Part shown: piece after piece, positions 9,910-19,172 of the stretch | Layout of the letters: each line of letters starts with the position of its first letter | Position numbering within the stretch: the stretch's first letter is position 1 | NCBI GenBank assembly: GCA_017643845.1 | Contig: JAEPMR010000001.1 | Coordinates: 103,688-167,687 of the forward strand | DNA from: Marivivens sp. | GTDB lineage: Bacteria > Pseudomonadota > Alphaproteobacteria > Rhodobacterales > Rhodobacteraceae | Reading direction: 5' to 3' | DNA length: 64,000 bases | Notes under the pieces: generated by a model | Told to the model about the DNA's origin: nothing | Databases searched by the model: none | Seen by the model: the letters and a program-made list of their open reading frames with translations, nothing else | Position numbers and translations under genes: made by a program

Positions 9910-10427
9910 ATATCGCGTTCACCATGTCACCCGGTCGTGGCGACACGGATCTGCTGCTGCATCACTTTGCTCACAGCCTTGTGGCCCGCGGCTTTCGCCT
10001 CGCGGGCACCGTGCAAGTCAACACTGACCGCCCCGATCGCGGCCCCTGCGATATGGACGTCAAGCTCCTACCCGATGGCCCCAGCATCCGCATCTCCCAG
10101 TCGCTCGGCAAGGGCGCACGCGGCTGTCGGCTGGACCCATCGGCGCTGGAGCACGCTGTCTCGGCCGTCGCCGGCAGACTCAACAGCGGCATCGACCTGC
10201 TCATCATCAATAAATTCGGCAAGCACGAGGCCGACGGGCGCGGCTTTCGGTCGGTTATTGCCGAAGCTCTTTCACAGGATGTTCCAGTGCTGGTCGGGCT
10301 GAACAGCCTCAATGCAGAGGCCTTCCACGCTTTCACCGCGGGGTTTGCCACCGAAATCCCGCCAAGCAACAACAGCCTCATGCAATGGTTCGAAACCACT
10401 GCCTTACGCGAACTGGACTGCGCATAG
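9906..10427 (+). CDS. DUF2478 family protein (nucleoside-triphosphatase-like)
   Basis: 173-residue soluble protein. Its N-terminus (MNIAFTMSPGRGDTDLLLHHFAHSL) replaces a classical P-loop with SPGRGDTD. The segment LLIINKFGKHEADGRGF (about 100-116) and the PVLVGLN strand are typical of DUF2478, a family usually found beside molybdate-enzyme or molybdate-transport genes. Last gene of the nar operon, overlapping moeA by 4 bp. The function is not established; a role in Mo cofactor delivery is inference from neighbours. Confidence 0.75.
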   Translation: MNIAFTMSPGRGDTDLLLHHFAHSLVARGFRLAGTVQVNTDRPDRGPCDMDVKLLPDGPSIRISQSLGKGARGCRLDPSALEHAVSAVAGRLNSGIDLLIINKFGKHEADGRGFRSVIAEALSQDVPVLVGLNSLNAEAFHAFTAGFATEIPPSNNSLMQWFETTALRELDCA

Positions 10428-10493
10428 GCGCTTTGATGCAACGACCACCCCACCCAGCGCAGTAGGCCATGCGACATCGCGCTTGGATATTCG

Positions 10494-11525
10494 CTACGCG
10501 TCCAAAATCCAATGGGAGTCCCGCAGCACCAGCGGGCATTCCATCCGTTCCTGTAGCGCAGTCGGCGCACTGCCGCCCAGCAGTTGCTGCGCGCTCCACT
10601 GCCCCATCTCTCGATGCGGCAAGAGCACCGTAGACAACGCAGGCGATAGGTGCTGGGCGATTTCCTGGTCATCATAGCCCATTACAGCGATCGTTCGGCC
10701 AATCTGTTCGCCCGACTCCTTAAGCGCCTCATAGCACCCAACCGCCATGAGATCGTTCGCACAGAATATCGCGTCTGGCCGATTGCCCCCGCTCAGGAGC
10801 TTTAGCGTCGCCGCCCGACCGCCACTGGGGAGAAAATTCCCCTCCACGATCAGAGAGGGGTCCACAGGTATCCCTGCCGCCCGCAACGCCCGCTCATACC
10901 CTTCCATACGTTGGTCCGAGGCCTCCATCCACGGTTCCCCCGAGATAAAGGCGATCCGGCGATGGCCCGCTGCGATGAGCGCTTGGGTCGCCACCTCACC
11001 GCCTCGCCTTTCAGCCGGAACAACAGCCGGAAACCGGCTCTCCCCATCATAGCAATTGAGGAGCACGGCTGAATGTTTGGAAAGGGCATCCGGCGGATCG
11101 AGCTTTCGGGTCAGGATCGACCCGTAGATGACACCCTCGACCCTGTCCGCCGCCCATTTCCGAAGCACTGCCGCCTCGTAATCCCGATCACCCCCGGTCA
11201 TTACGACTTCGACGATGACGTCCTGCTTCCAGGCTTCTTCCTGCACGCCTTCGATCGAAATGGCCGCGAAAGGGCTGGTCGCCACCTCATCGAACATCAG
11301 CCCGATGACCCTGTGCGCCGAGGCGCTTGGCGGTCGCCCTGCTGCACGCGGACGGTATCCCAGTTCCGCCACCGCATCGAGCACGCGCTTTCGGGTTTCC
11401 GCACTGATCCGCATTGTCTCCTGTCCGTTCAGCACAAAGGAGACTGTGGATTGCGACACACCGGCGCGCACGGCGACATCCTTCATCGTCGCGCGGGCGG
11501 TATCGCTATTTCCGGTCTTGCTCAT
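10494..11525 (-). CDS. LacI-family transcriptional regulator
   Basis: 343 residues. A helix-turn-helix at 14-33 (MKDVAVRAGVSQSTVSFVLN) is followed by a periplasmic-binding-protein-like sugar-sensing domain (PNVIGLMF-type core, PDAIFCANDLMAVG near the C-terminal half, MGYDDQEIAQHL). It is transcribed away from the adjacent sugar ABC operon, so it is the likely local repressor, released by the imported sugar. The symmetric operator candidate lies at 11565-11579. Confidence 0.93.
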   Translation of the reverse strand: MSKTGNSDTARATMKDVAVRAGVSQSTVSFVLNGQETMRISAETRKRVLDAVAELGYRPRAAGRPPSASAHRVIGLMFDEVATSPFAAISIEGVQEEAWKQDVIVEVVMTGGDRDYEAAVLRKWAADRVEGVIYGSILTRKLDPPDALSKHSAVLLNCYDGESRFPAVVPAERRGGEVATQALIAAGHRRIAFISGEPWMEASDQRMEGYERALRAAGIPVDPSLIVEGNFLPSGGRAATLKLLSGGNRPDAIFCANDLMAVGCYEALKESGEQIGRTIAVMGYDDQEIAQHLSPALSTVLLPHREMGQWSAQQLLGGSAPTALQERMECPLVLRDSHWILDA

Positions 11526-11564
11526 TCCTCATTCGTAGCACCTTGCGCGCCGCTAATAAATATT

Positions 11565-11579
11565 GCTAATAATATTAGC
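11565..11579. promoter_or_regulatory. Candidate LacI-family operator
   Basis: GCTAATA-A-TATTAGC is a perfect odd palindrome between the divergent regulator and ABC operon. One extra half-site GCTAATA lies at 11552-11558, 13 bp to the left. The position fits autoregulation plus control of the ABC genes. Confidence 0.5.
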
Positions 11580-11586
11580 TGAGGAG

Positions 11587-11611
11587 ATTCGGCAGATTAG
11601 ATTTGCCGAAT
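11587..11611 (+). promoter_or_regulatory. Inverted repeat just before the ribosome site of the sugar permease
   Basis: ATTCGGCA (11587-11594) and TGCCGAAT (11604-11611) are perfect 8-bp arms around a 9-nt loop. The right arm touches the GGGAGG ribosome site (11612-11617). It could be a second operator or an RNA hairpin controlling translation. Confidence 0.4.
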
Positions 11612-11623
11612 GGGAGGATCGAA

Positions 11624-12724
11624 ATGGGCCGAACATCTGGCCAGTTCAGATTGAAGTTAAACGAACGTCAGGCGGCTCTGGTCCTGCTGACGCCGTTTCT
11701 GGCCGTTTACGGCGTCTTTCTGGTCTATCCGTTCTTCAAAGGTTTCTGGATCAGCCTGCATGACTGGAACCTGCTGGCCGTCGCATTCAACCCAGACGCC
11801 AAAGAATTCGTGGGCTTGCGCAACTACCAGCGGGTCATGTGGGGTCGCGACATCGAATGGGGGGCCTTCGCGCAGCCTTTTATCCAGCTATTTGGATTGG
11901 CCGTCATCGGCCTCGCCATCTTCCTTCGCCGGGTTGGCCGGGTGAGCAAGGTTACCGCAATCGCGATTGGTCTCGCGGCGGCCCTGCTCTTTGTCCTACC
12001 CGGATTCCACCCCGGCGAAGGAGGCCGCTGGTATGATCGCCGCTTCTGGCCCACGGTCGGAAATACCCTCGTGTTCGTCGGCCTCACGGTTCCGGGGGTC
12101 GCGATAACAGCTTTGATCCTCGCTGCCGCACTGAACCGCGAGACCCGTGCGATGGGCCTCTTGCGAACGATCTTCTTCGTGAGCCAAGTGCTTTCGGTCA
12201 CTGTTGTCACACTGATCTGGCAAATCATGTTTTCCCCGCGTCAGGGACTGATCGCCAACATCACCGATCTATTCGGCGGCTCGCCGATCATCTGGCTCAC
12301 CGATGAGCGTTTTGCGATGGCGGCAATCGTCATTACCACCGTTTGGTGGTCGCTCGGCATTGCGATGATCCTGTTTCTCGCAGGCCTACAGGACATCAGC
12401 CGCGATCTCTACGAGGCCGCAGCCCTCGACAACGCATCCGGTGTGAAAGCTTTCTGGTTCATCACGCTACCCAATTTGAAGCGGACGATCACTTTGGTCG
12501 TGGTCCTTCAGATCATCCTGCACTTTCAGGTCTTCGGGCAATCCCACCTGATGACCAACGGCGGCCCCGACGACACCACCCAAGTGCTCGTGCGCTACAT
12601 TTACCAGAGCGCGTTTCGCGACAGCGAACTGGGCCGCGCATCTGCGATGGCGGTCTTCCTCTTCGTGATCATGGGGGCGTTTTCGGTTCTCCAGTTCGTT
12701 CTGGGTCGGGAGGAGGACGCATGA
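11624..12724 (+). CDS. Sugar ABC transporter permease (MalF/UgpA type)
   Basis: First membrane subunit of a carbohydrate importer. At 366 residues it is longer than usual because about 70 extra residues, including hydrophobic helices (about 75-125), lie before the conserved core. The ATPase-docking loop EAAALDNASGVKAFWFITLP is present. The ATG at 11624 is preferred over the TTG at 11603 because GGGAGG stands 6 nt before it. It overlaps the next permease by ATGA. Confidence 0.92.
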   Translation: MGRTSGQFRLKLNERQAALVLLTPFLAVYGVFLVYPFFKGFWISLHDWNLLAVAFNPDAKEFVGLRNYQRVMWGRDIEWGAFAQPFIQLFGLAVIGLAIFLRRVGRVSKVTAIAIGLAAALLFVLPGFHPGEGGRWYDRRFWPTVGNTLVFVGLTVPGVAITALILAAALNRETRAMGLLRTIFFVSQVLSVTVVTLIWQIMFSPRQGLIANITDLFGGSPIIWLTDERFAMAAIVITTVWWSLGIAMILFLAGLQDISRDLYEAAALDNASGVKAFWFITLPNLKRTITLVVVLQIILHFQVFGQSHLMTNGGPDDTTQVLVRYIYQSAFRDSELGRASAMAVFLFVIMGAFSVLQFVLGREEDA

Positions 12725-13554
12725 ACCGCTCCTACGCATGGCTCGTCACCGCTCTCGCGATCCCGGCCTTTCTATGGTTGGTGCCGACGCTCTGGATGGT
12801 GTCTCTCTCCTTTCAGCCGAATGACGTGCTGGCGCGCACGACTTCCTCGACTGCACTCGGGCTGGTGCCCCTGCCCTTCACACTGGAAAACTACGCAGCA
12901 TTGTTCGCTTTCGGGCAAACGCCGTGGTGGTTTCTCAATTCGATCATCGTCGCGGGCGGAATGACGCTCGGCGTATTGGTATTATCGACGACCGCCGGAT
13001 ATGCTTTGGCGCGCCTCGACTTTCCTTTCAAATCTGCAATCACCTTCGCCTGCCTGATCGGCCTGATGGTGCCTGAACAAGCGGTCTTTATCCCGCTTTA
13101 CACGATGTTTGCCGATTTTGGCTGGCACAACAGCTATCACGCCCTGATGTTGCCACGCATGGCAGTGCCGATTGGCGTCTTTCTTATGATGCAGTTCTTC
13201 AAGGCGATTCCGGGCGACATAGAAGAAGCAGCGCGGATCGACGGTGTGGGATGGCTGCAGATTTTCTGGTTCGTCATGTTGCCACTGGCGCGCCCCGCGA
13301 TGATGACATTGGCAATCCTCACGTTCCTTTATGCGTGGAACGATTACCTCTGGCCGTTGGTGAGCGCCCAGCAAAGGGAATATTTCACCATCACCCTCGG
13401 ACTGGCGAGCATCCAGTCGAACTTCGCACAATCGGAAGGTCTGGGCCGCGTCATGGCCTCTGGCGTCATCGCCTCCCTTCCGGTCGTTCTCCTGTTCCTG
13501 ATCTTCCAGCGCTACGTGGTGCAAGCCATGACCGTTGGCGGGACCAAGGGCTAA
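12721..13554 (+). CDS. Sugar ABC transporter permease (MalG/UgpE type)
   Basis: Second permease, 277 residues, with six hydrophobic segments. The EAA loop EEAARIDGVGWLQIFWFVML contacts the ATPase. The start overlaps the upstream stop (12721-12724). It pairs with the preceding permease and the following binding protein; the nearest in-window partner ATPase is 38 kb away. Confidence 0.93.
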   Translation: MNRSYAWLVTALAIPAFLWLVPTLWMVSLSFQPNDVLARTTSSTALGLVPLPFTLENYAALFAFGQTPWWFLNSIIVAGGMTLGVLVLSTTAGYALARLDFPFKSAITFACLIGLMVPEQAVFIPLYTMFADFGWHNSYHALMLPRMAVPIGVFLMMQFFKAIPGDIEEAARIDGVGWLQIFWFVMLPLARPAMMTLAILTFLYAWNDYLWPLVSAQQREYFTITLGLASIQSNFAQSEGLGRVMASGVIASLPVVLLFLIFQRYVVQAMTVGGTKG

Positions 13555-13578
13555 TCCGCACATTCTAGGGAGGAAACC

Positions 13579-14859
13579 ATGAAACATGTGCTTATCACGG
13601 CGGCGGCAGCCGCCACTATCGCCAGCGGCGCCATGGCGCAGGAAGTAACGCTTGGACGTTTCTTCGGTGCCTGCGAGGATGCCGGCACCGACACCAAGGC
13701 AAGCGTCGGCGAACCGTGCATCATCCAGTCCATCATCAATGCCGCCAGCGCCGAAATCGACGGCGTAACGGTCAACACCCTGCCGACCGACTGGGGCAAC
13801 TACTACGATCAGATCAAAGCAGCCTATGCGGGCGGCACCCCGCCGGATGTGCATGTCATGCACCGCCACCGGATTCCTGAATTCGCAGGCCTCGGTGCTC
13901 TGGCAGACCTGTCTGACGATCTCGCGGCGGCGGGCATCGACACCTCTGATTGGGCACCTGCAGCTCTGGATGCGGTCAGCTTCAATGGTGGAATCTACGG
14001 TGTGCCGATGGATTTCCACGCGAACCTCTGGCACGTCAACATGGACCTGATGGCCCAGGCCGGACTGGTCGAAAACGGCCAGCCCGTTCTCCCCTCCTCG
14101 CCGGAGGAGCTGCTCGCCCATGCGCAGCAGGTCAAAGAAGCCACGGGTCAGGACTACCTCGCGGCAGACTTCGCGCAGTTCCCCATCGGGGTGCGCCTGA
14201 CGCTGGCGCTGATGTGGCAACAGGACGCCAACATCTTTGACGGCGACACAGCCACCATCGACAATGACGCGGCTCGCAATGCGGTCACCGCGATCACCCA
14301 GCTGTTCGACGCAGGCGTCGCAAACCCGCAGCTGAACTACGCGGATAGCCAGCAGGCCTTCCTCAACGGTGAAGCGGCTATTCTGGTGAACGGCACCTGG
14401 GTCGTCGATTTCTATGACGCCGAAGCCGCCAAGGAAGAGGTCGCGCTCGACAACTACTACGTCGCCGACTTCCCGACCCTGTTCGACACAGGTGCGACAT
14501 GGGCCGATAGCCATATGTGGGCGATCCCTGCCAGCCTGAAAGCCAATGACGCCGAAGGCTATGCGGCTGCGCTGAAGGTTCTGGCCTTCATCAACGACCA
14601 CAACATCGACTGGGCCCGTACCGGCCATATGGCCGTGCGCAATTCGGTTCTGGAAAGCGATGCATATGCCAACCTTCCGCACCGCGACGAGTACACCGGC
14701 ACCGCCGCCATCGCCCGCGACACGCCGCCGAGCGAGCGCTACGGCGCCATTCAGGACGTGCTGAACCGCGAGCTTCAGGCGATCTGGCTGACTGGCAAGT
14801 CCGTCGACATGGCACTCGCTGATGCCGAAGCCGAAGTTCAGGATCTGCTGGACCGCTAA
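13579..14859 (+). CDS. Sugar ABC transporter substrate-binding protein
   Basis: Periplasmic binding protein, 426 residues. The N-terminus MKHVLITAAAAATIASGAMAQ is a Sec signal peptide with an AMA|Q cleavage site. The extracellular-solute-binding (family 1) fold is suggested by YYDQIKAAYAGGTPPDVHVMH and the FLNGEAAILVNGTW segment. AGGGAGG precedes the ATG. The substrate is unknown; the neighbouring glycosidase suggests an oligosaccharide. Confidence 0.93.
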   Translation: MKHVLITAAAAATIASGAMAQEVTLGRFFGACEDAGTDTKASVGEPCIIQSIINAASAEIDGVTVNTLPTDWGNYYDQIKAAYAGGTPPDVHVMHRHRIPEFAGLGALADLSDDLAAAGIDTSDWAPAALDAVSFNGGIYGVPMDFHANLWHVNMDLMAQAGLVENGQPVLPSSPEELLAHAQQVKEATGQDYLAADFAQFPIGVRLTLALMWQQDANIFDGDTATIDNDAARNAVTAITQLFDAGVANPQLNYADSQQAFLNGEAAILVNGTWVVDFYDAEAAKEEVALDNYYVADFPTLFDTGATWADSHMWAIPASLKANDAEGYAAALKVLAFINDHNIDWARTGHMAVRNSVLESDAYANLPHRDEYTGTAAIARDTPPSERYGAIQDVLNRELQAIWLTGKSVDMALADAEAEVQDLLDR

Positions 14860-14868
14860 TCGCAAATA

Positions 14869-14893
14869 CCGGCTCCGCTTCCTGCGGGGCCGG
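14869..14893 (+). other. Stem-loop after the sugar-binding protein gene
   Basis: CCGGCTCCGC (14869-14878) pairs with GCGGGGCCGG (14884-14893) around a 5-nt loop, with one G-U and no U-run. This arrangement commonly protects binding-protein mRNA and lowers expression of the downstream gene. Confidence 0.5.
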
Positions 14894-14916
14894 CCCTTCA
14901 CCGAAAAGAGGTAATC

Positions 14917-15987
14917 ATGGAACGCTGGTCACAAGAACAGGCCAACGCTTGGTGGAATGCGCAGAAATGGGTCTGCGGCTTCAATTTCCTGCCCTCTACG
15001 GCGGTGAATTTTCTAGAGATGTGGCATCCGGAAACCTTTGATCCGACGACCATCGAGCGCGAGCTCGGGTGGGCCGCGGAGATTGGCTTCAATGCCTTGC
15101 GTATCAACCACCACTATCTGGTGTGGAAACATGACAGGGACGGCCTCCTCCAGCGCTTCGACTGGGTGATGGGTGTCGCCGACAGGCTCGGGCTCAAAAC
15201 GGTGCCCTGCCTCTTTGATGATTGCGGCTTTGGTGGCAACGAACCGGTCTACGGCCCGCAACCAAAGCCTATAGACGGCGTACATAACAGCCGTGCCGTT
15301 GCCAGCCCCGGACGCGCGTTACTGGCTGCTGAGGCCGAATGGGACGGGCTGGAAGCCTACGTTCGGGATCTGATCTCTGCCTTTGCAGATGATGAACGTA
15401 TCCTATTCTGGGATCTCTATAACGAACCTGGAAACCGCATGGTCTTTGGCTCCGATAGCTCACGCCTCTACCAGCCGGACTTCACGCCCTACAGCCTGCG
15501 CCTTTTGCAAGACAGCTTTCGATGGGCACGCGCGGAGGCGCCGTCCCAGCCGATTACAGTCGCGGCTTGGGAAACGCCTCTCCCCGGCTCCTCTGCCCCG
15601 CCCTATCAATCGCAAATCGACCAGACCGCCATCTCATTGTCCGACCTCGTGACGTTCCACGCATATTGGGATGCCCCGCACGTAGAAGAATTCATCAACC
15701 ACCTGCGCAGCGAAGGTCGCCCTATGCTCTGCACTGAATGGATGGCACGTCCGATCGGAAGCCGCATCGACGATCAGCTGCGCTTGTTCAAAGACGAAAA
15801 CGTCGGCTGTTTCCAATGGGGGCTCGTGCAGGGCCGGACCCAGACCCACCTACCTTGGCCGAATGATCTCGTGGAAGCGCACGGTGGCATCGCGGACCGG
15901 TCGGTCTGGTTCCATGACTTGCTGCACTCAGACGGGCGCCCCTACTCCCCCGAAGAAGTGGCGACCGTCGGGGCACTCATGCGATAG
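14917..15987 (+). CDS. Cytoplasmic glycoside hydrolase (GH5-like, clan A fold)
   Basis: 356 residues without a signal peptide, so it probably acts on imported sugar. The TIM-barrel retaining-glycosidase pattern is visible: LRINHHYLVW early strand, FWDLYNEPGN with acid/base Glu170, FHAYWD, then LCTEWMAR with candidate nucleophile Glu274. It is the last gene of the ABC operon. The exact family (GH5, GH2-C or an unclassified relative) and substrate cannot be told from motifs alone. Confidence 0.8.
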   Translation: MERWSQEQANAWWNAQKWVCGFNFLPSTAVNFLEMWHPETFDPTTIERELGWAAEIGFNALRINHHYLVWKHDRDGLLQRFDWVMGVADRLGLKTVPCLFDDCGFGGNEPVYGPQPKPIDGVHNSRAVASPGRALLAAEAEWDGLEAYVRDLISAFADDERILFWDLYNEPGNRMVFGSDSSRLYQPDFTPYSLRLLQDSFRWARAEAPSQPITVAAWETPLPGSSAPPYQSQIDQTAISLSDLVTFHAYWDAPHVEEFINHLRSEGRPMLCTEWMARPIGSRIDDQLRLFKDENVGCFQWGLVQGRTQTHLPWPNDLVEAHGGIADRSVWFHDLLHSDGRPYSPEEVATVGALMR

Positions 15988-15993
15988 GATCGC

Positions 15994-16332
15994 CTAGTAT
16001 GCGGCGGTCACGATTATCTCGACCTTGAGTTCGGGCCGCGCCAGCTTTGCCTCGCCGCAGGCCCGTGCAGGCGCATGCCCCTCGGGAACCCACGCATCCC
16101 AGACGGCATTCATCTCCGCAAAATCCTTCATGTCGGCCAGCCAGACAATTGCCTGAAGCATCTGCTCCCGCGAAGAACCGGCCTTTTCAAGCAGTGCATC
16201 CACACGGGCGAGGCACTCAATGGTTTGCTCAGTGACGCTTTCGCCCGCACCCACTTGGCCGCATAGATACGCAACCCCATTATGCTTGACGATCTTGCTC
16301 ATACGCGCGCCGGTTTCGATGCGTTCGATCAT
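15994..16332 (-). CDS. RidA/YjgF/UK114 family protein (putative imine deaminase)
   Basis: 112 residues, family-typical length. Motifs are [30 protein letters not shown] and [22 protein letters not shown] with the conserved arginine. RidA proteins hydrolyse reactive enamines and imines made by PLP or flavin enzymes. It lies 10 bp downstream of a flavin amino-acid oxidoreductase on the same strand, which would produce an imine, so a shared role is likely. Confidence 0.9.
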   Translation of the reverse strand: MIERIETGARMSKIVKHNGVAYLCGQVGAGESVTEQTIECLARVDALLEKAGSSREQMLQAIVWLADMKDFAEMNAVWDAWVPEGHAPARACGEAKLARPELKVEIIVTAAY

Positions 16333-16342
16333 GCTTTCTTTC

Positions 16343-17737
16343 CTATTCTTTTCCGACCGGCTCCGTCACCGACATCGCCGCCAATTCACCCAATGTGACG
16401 GGCTTCAAAGGTGGTCGAATGCGATAATAGCCAGTTTGATCGGCAGTTTGTCCATTGGCTCCCGCCAATAGTGTTGTCACCGTCAAACCACAATAGCGCC
16501 CCTGGCATGGCCCCATCCCGGCGCGACTGAATGATTTCGCCTGGTTCGGGCCAAGGCATCCCAACTTGGCCGCGCTTCGGATGTCTCCGGCGGTCACCTC
16601 CTCGCAGCGACAGATGATTGTCTCATCAACCGGCGCGAGCGCACCCGCAAACGGGGGATAGGCCAGATCCAGAAACGGACGCGCTGCCAGTTCCCGCCGG
16701 ATCATGCGGCGCAAGGGCGCAGCCCTCTGATCACGTTCCTTTACGCTCAGTCGGCCTGCCGCCTCCGCGATCTTCAGAACTGCCAGACGGCCCGCAATCT
16801 CGGCGACCTTCGCGCCACCGATACCCGCTCCATCTCCGGCAATGAAAACACCGGCGACGGGGCTCTCGCCCCATCCATCCAACTGCGGCACAAAGCACGC
16901 CTGATCCGCGCGCCACTCATGCGGAATATCCAATGACCGCGCGGCCTGCACATTGGGGACAACGCCATGATGCAGAAAAACCGTATCGCATTCGATCCTG
17001 TGTTCCCTGCCAGCGCATGTGAACACTACCGCTTCCGCGCGATCTTGGCCTTCGACGGAAATATCGGTCGCGCCTGTAAATCGGGGAACCCCCGCCCGCT
17101 GGATCGCCGCGAGCATCGTCAGCCCTTTTGCAAGATAGCGCCATCCCCGTAACGCTCCGCCCAAATGGCGGGTGGCCCGAATGAAATCGCTGCGCGTCTG
17201 CGTTTCGACGAGCGCCAATGGCGGCGTTCCCGCGCGCACCATCTGCGCCGCAATAAGGTAGAGCAGCGGCCCCGTCCCGACCAGAACCGCCCGCCTTGCC
17301 AGAACACCTGATTGCTTGAGCAGGATTTGCCCGGCACCGGCAGTCATCACCCCCGGCAGCGTCCAACCCGGCAGCGGCATCGGGCGTTCCAATGCGCCTG
17401 TTGCGAGCAAAATCCGGTCTGCTTCGATCTGCGCACCGCTCCCGTCACGCGTATAGGACACTCGAAAGCCGTCTTCGATCGCCCAAACGATGGAGCCGGA
17501 TAAATACTCGATCTCGCTCTCGCGCATCTCAGCCGCAAGCGACGCGCCATAAACATAATCTTTGCCGAGCATTGCGCCACGAGCTTTGGCGGCGCGTTCC
17601 ACGTCACGATAGATCTGCCCGCCCGCGCGCGGCTGCTCATCTAAAACTGTTACGGTCAGGCCCAGCTTTACCGCCTTGGCAGCCGCCGCCATCCCTGCAG
17701 GGCCGGCACCAATGACCAACAAATCACGCCGGTTCAT
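16343..17737 (-). CDS. FAD/NAD(P) oxidoreductase subunit (HcnB / opine dehydrogenase A-like)
   Basis: 464 residues. An N-terminal Rossmann FAD site ([15 protein letters not shown], about 8-22) and a second nucleotide-binding region ([11 protein letters not shown]) are followed by a C-terminal Bfd-like [2Fe-2S] domain. That domain has CRCEEV with later cysteines in GPCQGRYCG. This is the architecture of HcnB and of hydroxyproline/opine dehydrogenase subunits. It overlaps the small ferredoxin-like gene (17724-18032) and forms a probable heterotrimer with it and the 18007-19107 product. Confidence 0.88.
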   Translation of the reverse strand: MNRRDLLVIGAGPAGMAAAAKAVKLGLTVTVLDEQPRAGGQIYRDVERAAKARGAMLGKDYVYGASLAAEMRESEIEYLSGSIVWAIEDGFRVSYTRDGSGAQIEADRILLATGALERPMPLPGWTLPGVMTAGAGQILLKQSGVLARRAVLVGTGPLLYLIAAQMVRAGTPPLALVETQTRSDFIRATRHLGGALRGWRYLAKGLTMLAAIQRAGVPRFTGATDISVEGQDRAEAVVFTCAGREHRIECDTVFLHHGVVPNVQAARSLDIPHEWRADQACFVPQLDGWGESPVAGVFIAGDGAGIGGAKVAEIAGRLAVLKIAEAAGRLSVKERDQRAAPLRRMIRRELAARPFLDLAYPPFAGALAPVDETIICRCEEVTAGDIRSAAKLGCLGPNQAKSFSRAGMGPCQGRYCGLTVTTLLAGANGQTADQTGYYRIRPPLKPVTLGELAAMSVTEPVGKE

Positions 17738-18032
17738 CGAACGCTCCGGTCGTATCTGGGCTCATGATCTCGAGTCCGGCACGCACCTCCAACATGCAAG
17801 CTTGCTGAACCACGCCGTCAATCTCGACAAGGCAGTCAAAACAGGCTCCCATCATGCAGAACGGTGCTCTTGGCGCGCCGGAAACGGGTGTTTTGCGAAA
17901 GGCATCGACCCCAGACGCCAGCAATGCCGCCGCAAGGTTGCTGCCATCCGGCAAGTGCAGAAGCTCTCCGTTAAAAGAGAGTTCCACCCGTTCAACACTG
18001 TCCAGTTCAAGAAAGGGCGAAGCGGTCTTCAC
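17724..18032 (-). CDS. Small (2Fe-2S) ferredoxin-like subunit (HcnA-like)
   Basis: About 102 residues. The cysteine pattern CMMGACFDC plus a downstream Cys (VQQACM) is the plant-type [2Fe-2S] loop of HcnA/opine oxidase small subunits. I chose the GTG at 18032 because GGAGG stands 6 nt before it; longer in-frame starts lie inside the upstream gene. It overlaps the HcnC-like gene by 26 bp and the HcnB-like gene by 14 bp, so the three are tightly coupled. Confidence 0.85.
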   Translation of the reverse strand: MKTASPFLELDSVERVELSFNGELLHLPDGSNLAAALLASGVDAFRKTPVSGAPRAPFCMMGACFDCLVEIDGVVQQACMLEVRAGLEIMSPDTTGAFDEPA

Positions 18033-19107
18033 TGAACACCTCCAAATCAGGGGCGTTTTGATGCCCTTCCAGCCAGTCGGGTAACAAACGCGCATGCGCC
18101 GCCGCGAGTGTAATGCCACTGTGACAGGTCACGAGATACGCGCCCGGCATTTCGGCGCTCTCTTGGTAGATCGGCAATCCATCCGGCGACAAAACGCGCA
18201 ACGCACCCCATGACCGCACCAGCTGGGCTTTCGCCAGCGCCGGATATGCCGCAATTGCCTCCGCTGCGAGGCCGGACAATCCGGGCTGGGTCACCCGATC
18301 ATCACGGCCCACTTCTTCGTTCGTCGCTCCGATCTGGATACCTCCCTCGTCCACCTGACGCGCGATCAGCGACGGACGGTTGATCAGTTTCGGCAGCTTT
18401 TCGGTAATCAGAACCTGCCCGCGCTGCGGACGCACTGGCGCCTTGAATCCCAACTTCGGCCCGAGCTGTGCCGCGCCCAGCCCCGCAGACAGCACAACTT
18501 TTGCCGCACTGACGGTCGTGGAATCCGAACACGATATCTGGAACCCATCCGTTTTGGTGACTTCCGTCACGGTCTTGCCGGTCAAAACATGCCCCCCAAG
18601 CCGCCGGACATCATCGGCGAGCGCCTGGAGAAGTTTCAAAGGATTTGCATGACCATCCTGATGGTGAAGGATCGCTCCGACCACCTTCGGCCCGATATGC
18701 GGCTCCTCTTTGCGGAGCGCATTATGCCCCAAGACCTCATATGGATAATCGCCACCCAGAGCTTCTTTCAGGACTTCGTATTTCGATACAGTATCCTGAA
18801 GCGTTTCCTCGGAAAAATGGAGGTCATATCCACCGCGCTGTTCGAGCGGAACGCTCAGCCCGGTATTATGCCCAAGCTCCGCCGCAAACTCCGCCCAGAG
18901 CGCGGCGGATTGCTGCGACCACCGAGCGTAGCGGGGTTGCTTCATCCCTTTGGATTGCACCCACACCAGCCCGAAATTTCCCCGACTGGCGCGGAAGGAT
19001 CCATCATCACCATCCAGAACGGTTACCCTGAGACCGCGCTTCAGCAGCCCCCACGCCACCGAGAGGCCAACAACACCTCCTCCGATAATGGCATAATCGG
19101 TTTCCAT
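18007..19107 (-). CDS. FAD-dependent amino-acid oxidoreductase subunit (HcnC / DadA-like)
   Basis: 366 residues with an N-terminal DAO-family FAD motif (YAIIGGGVVGLSVAWGLLKRG, about 5-25) and a C-terminal GITLAAAHARLLPDWLEG region. It is the substrate-oxidising subunit of a membrane-associated amino-acid, opine or D-hydroxyproline dehydrogenase with the two genes downstream. Hydrogen cyanide synthesis from glycine is possible by homology, but the TRAP importer and RidA next door favour catabolism. Confidence 0.87.
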   Translation of the reverse strand: METDYAIIGGGVVGLSVAWGLLKRGLRVTVLDGDDGSFRASRGNFGLVWVQSKGMKQPRYARWSQQSAALWAEFAAELGHNTGLSVPLEQRGGYDLHFSEETLQDTVSKYEVLKEALGGDYPYEVLGHNALRKEEPHIGPKVVGAILHHQDGHANPLKLLQALADDVRRLGGHVLTGKTVTEVTKTDGFQISCSDSTTVSAAKVVLSAGLGAAQLGPKLGFKAPVRPQRGQVLITEKLPKLINRPSLIARQVDEGGIQIGATNEEVGRDDRVTQPGLSGLAAEAIAAYPALAKAQLVRSWGALRVLSPDGLPIYQESAEMPGAYLVTCHSGITLAAAHARLLPDWLEGHQNAPDLEVFSEDRFALS

Positions 19108-19135
19108 ATTTCCGTCCTTGGGGTGAATGAGTAGC

Positions 19136-19164
19136 GCGACAGGGCCGATGACCGGCCCTGTCGC
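19136..19164 (-). other. Strong stem-loop after the TRAP binding-protein gene
   Basis: GCGACAGGGCC (19136-19146) and GGCCCTGTCGC (19154-19164) form a perfect 11-bp stem with a 7-nt loop. No U-run is seen on the minus strand. It lies between dctP-like and the oxidoreductase genes and is probably an mRNA-stabilising or attenuating hairpin. Confidence 0.55.
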
Positions 19165-19172
19165 AAGGTAGC

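Noticed and set aside
12982..14901. 639-codon open frame on the minus strand opposite the sugar permease and binding-protein genes
   Set aside because: Shadow frame; the plus-strand genes have signal peptide, ribosome sites and family motifs.
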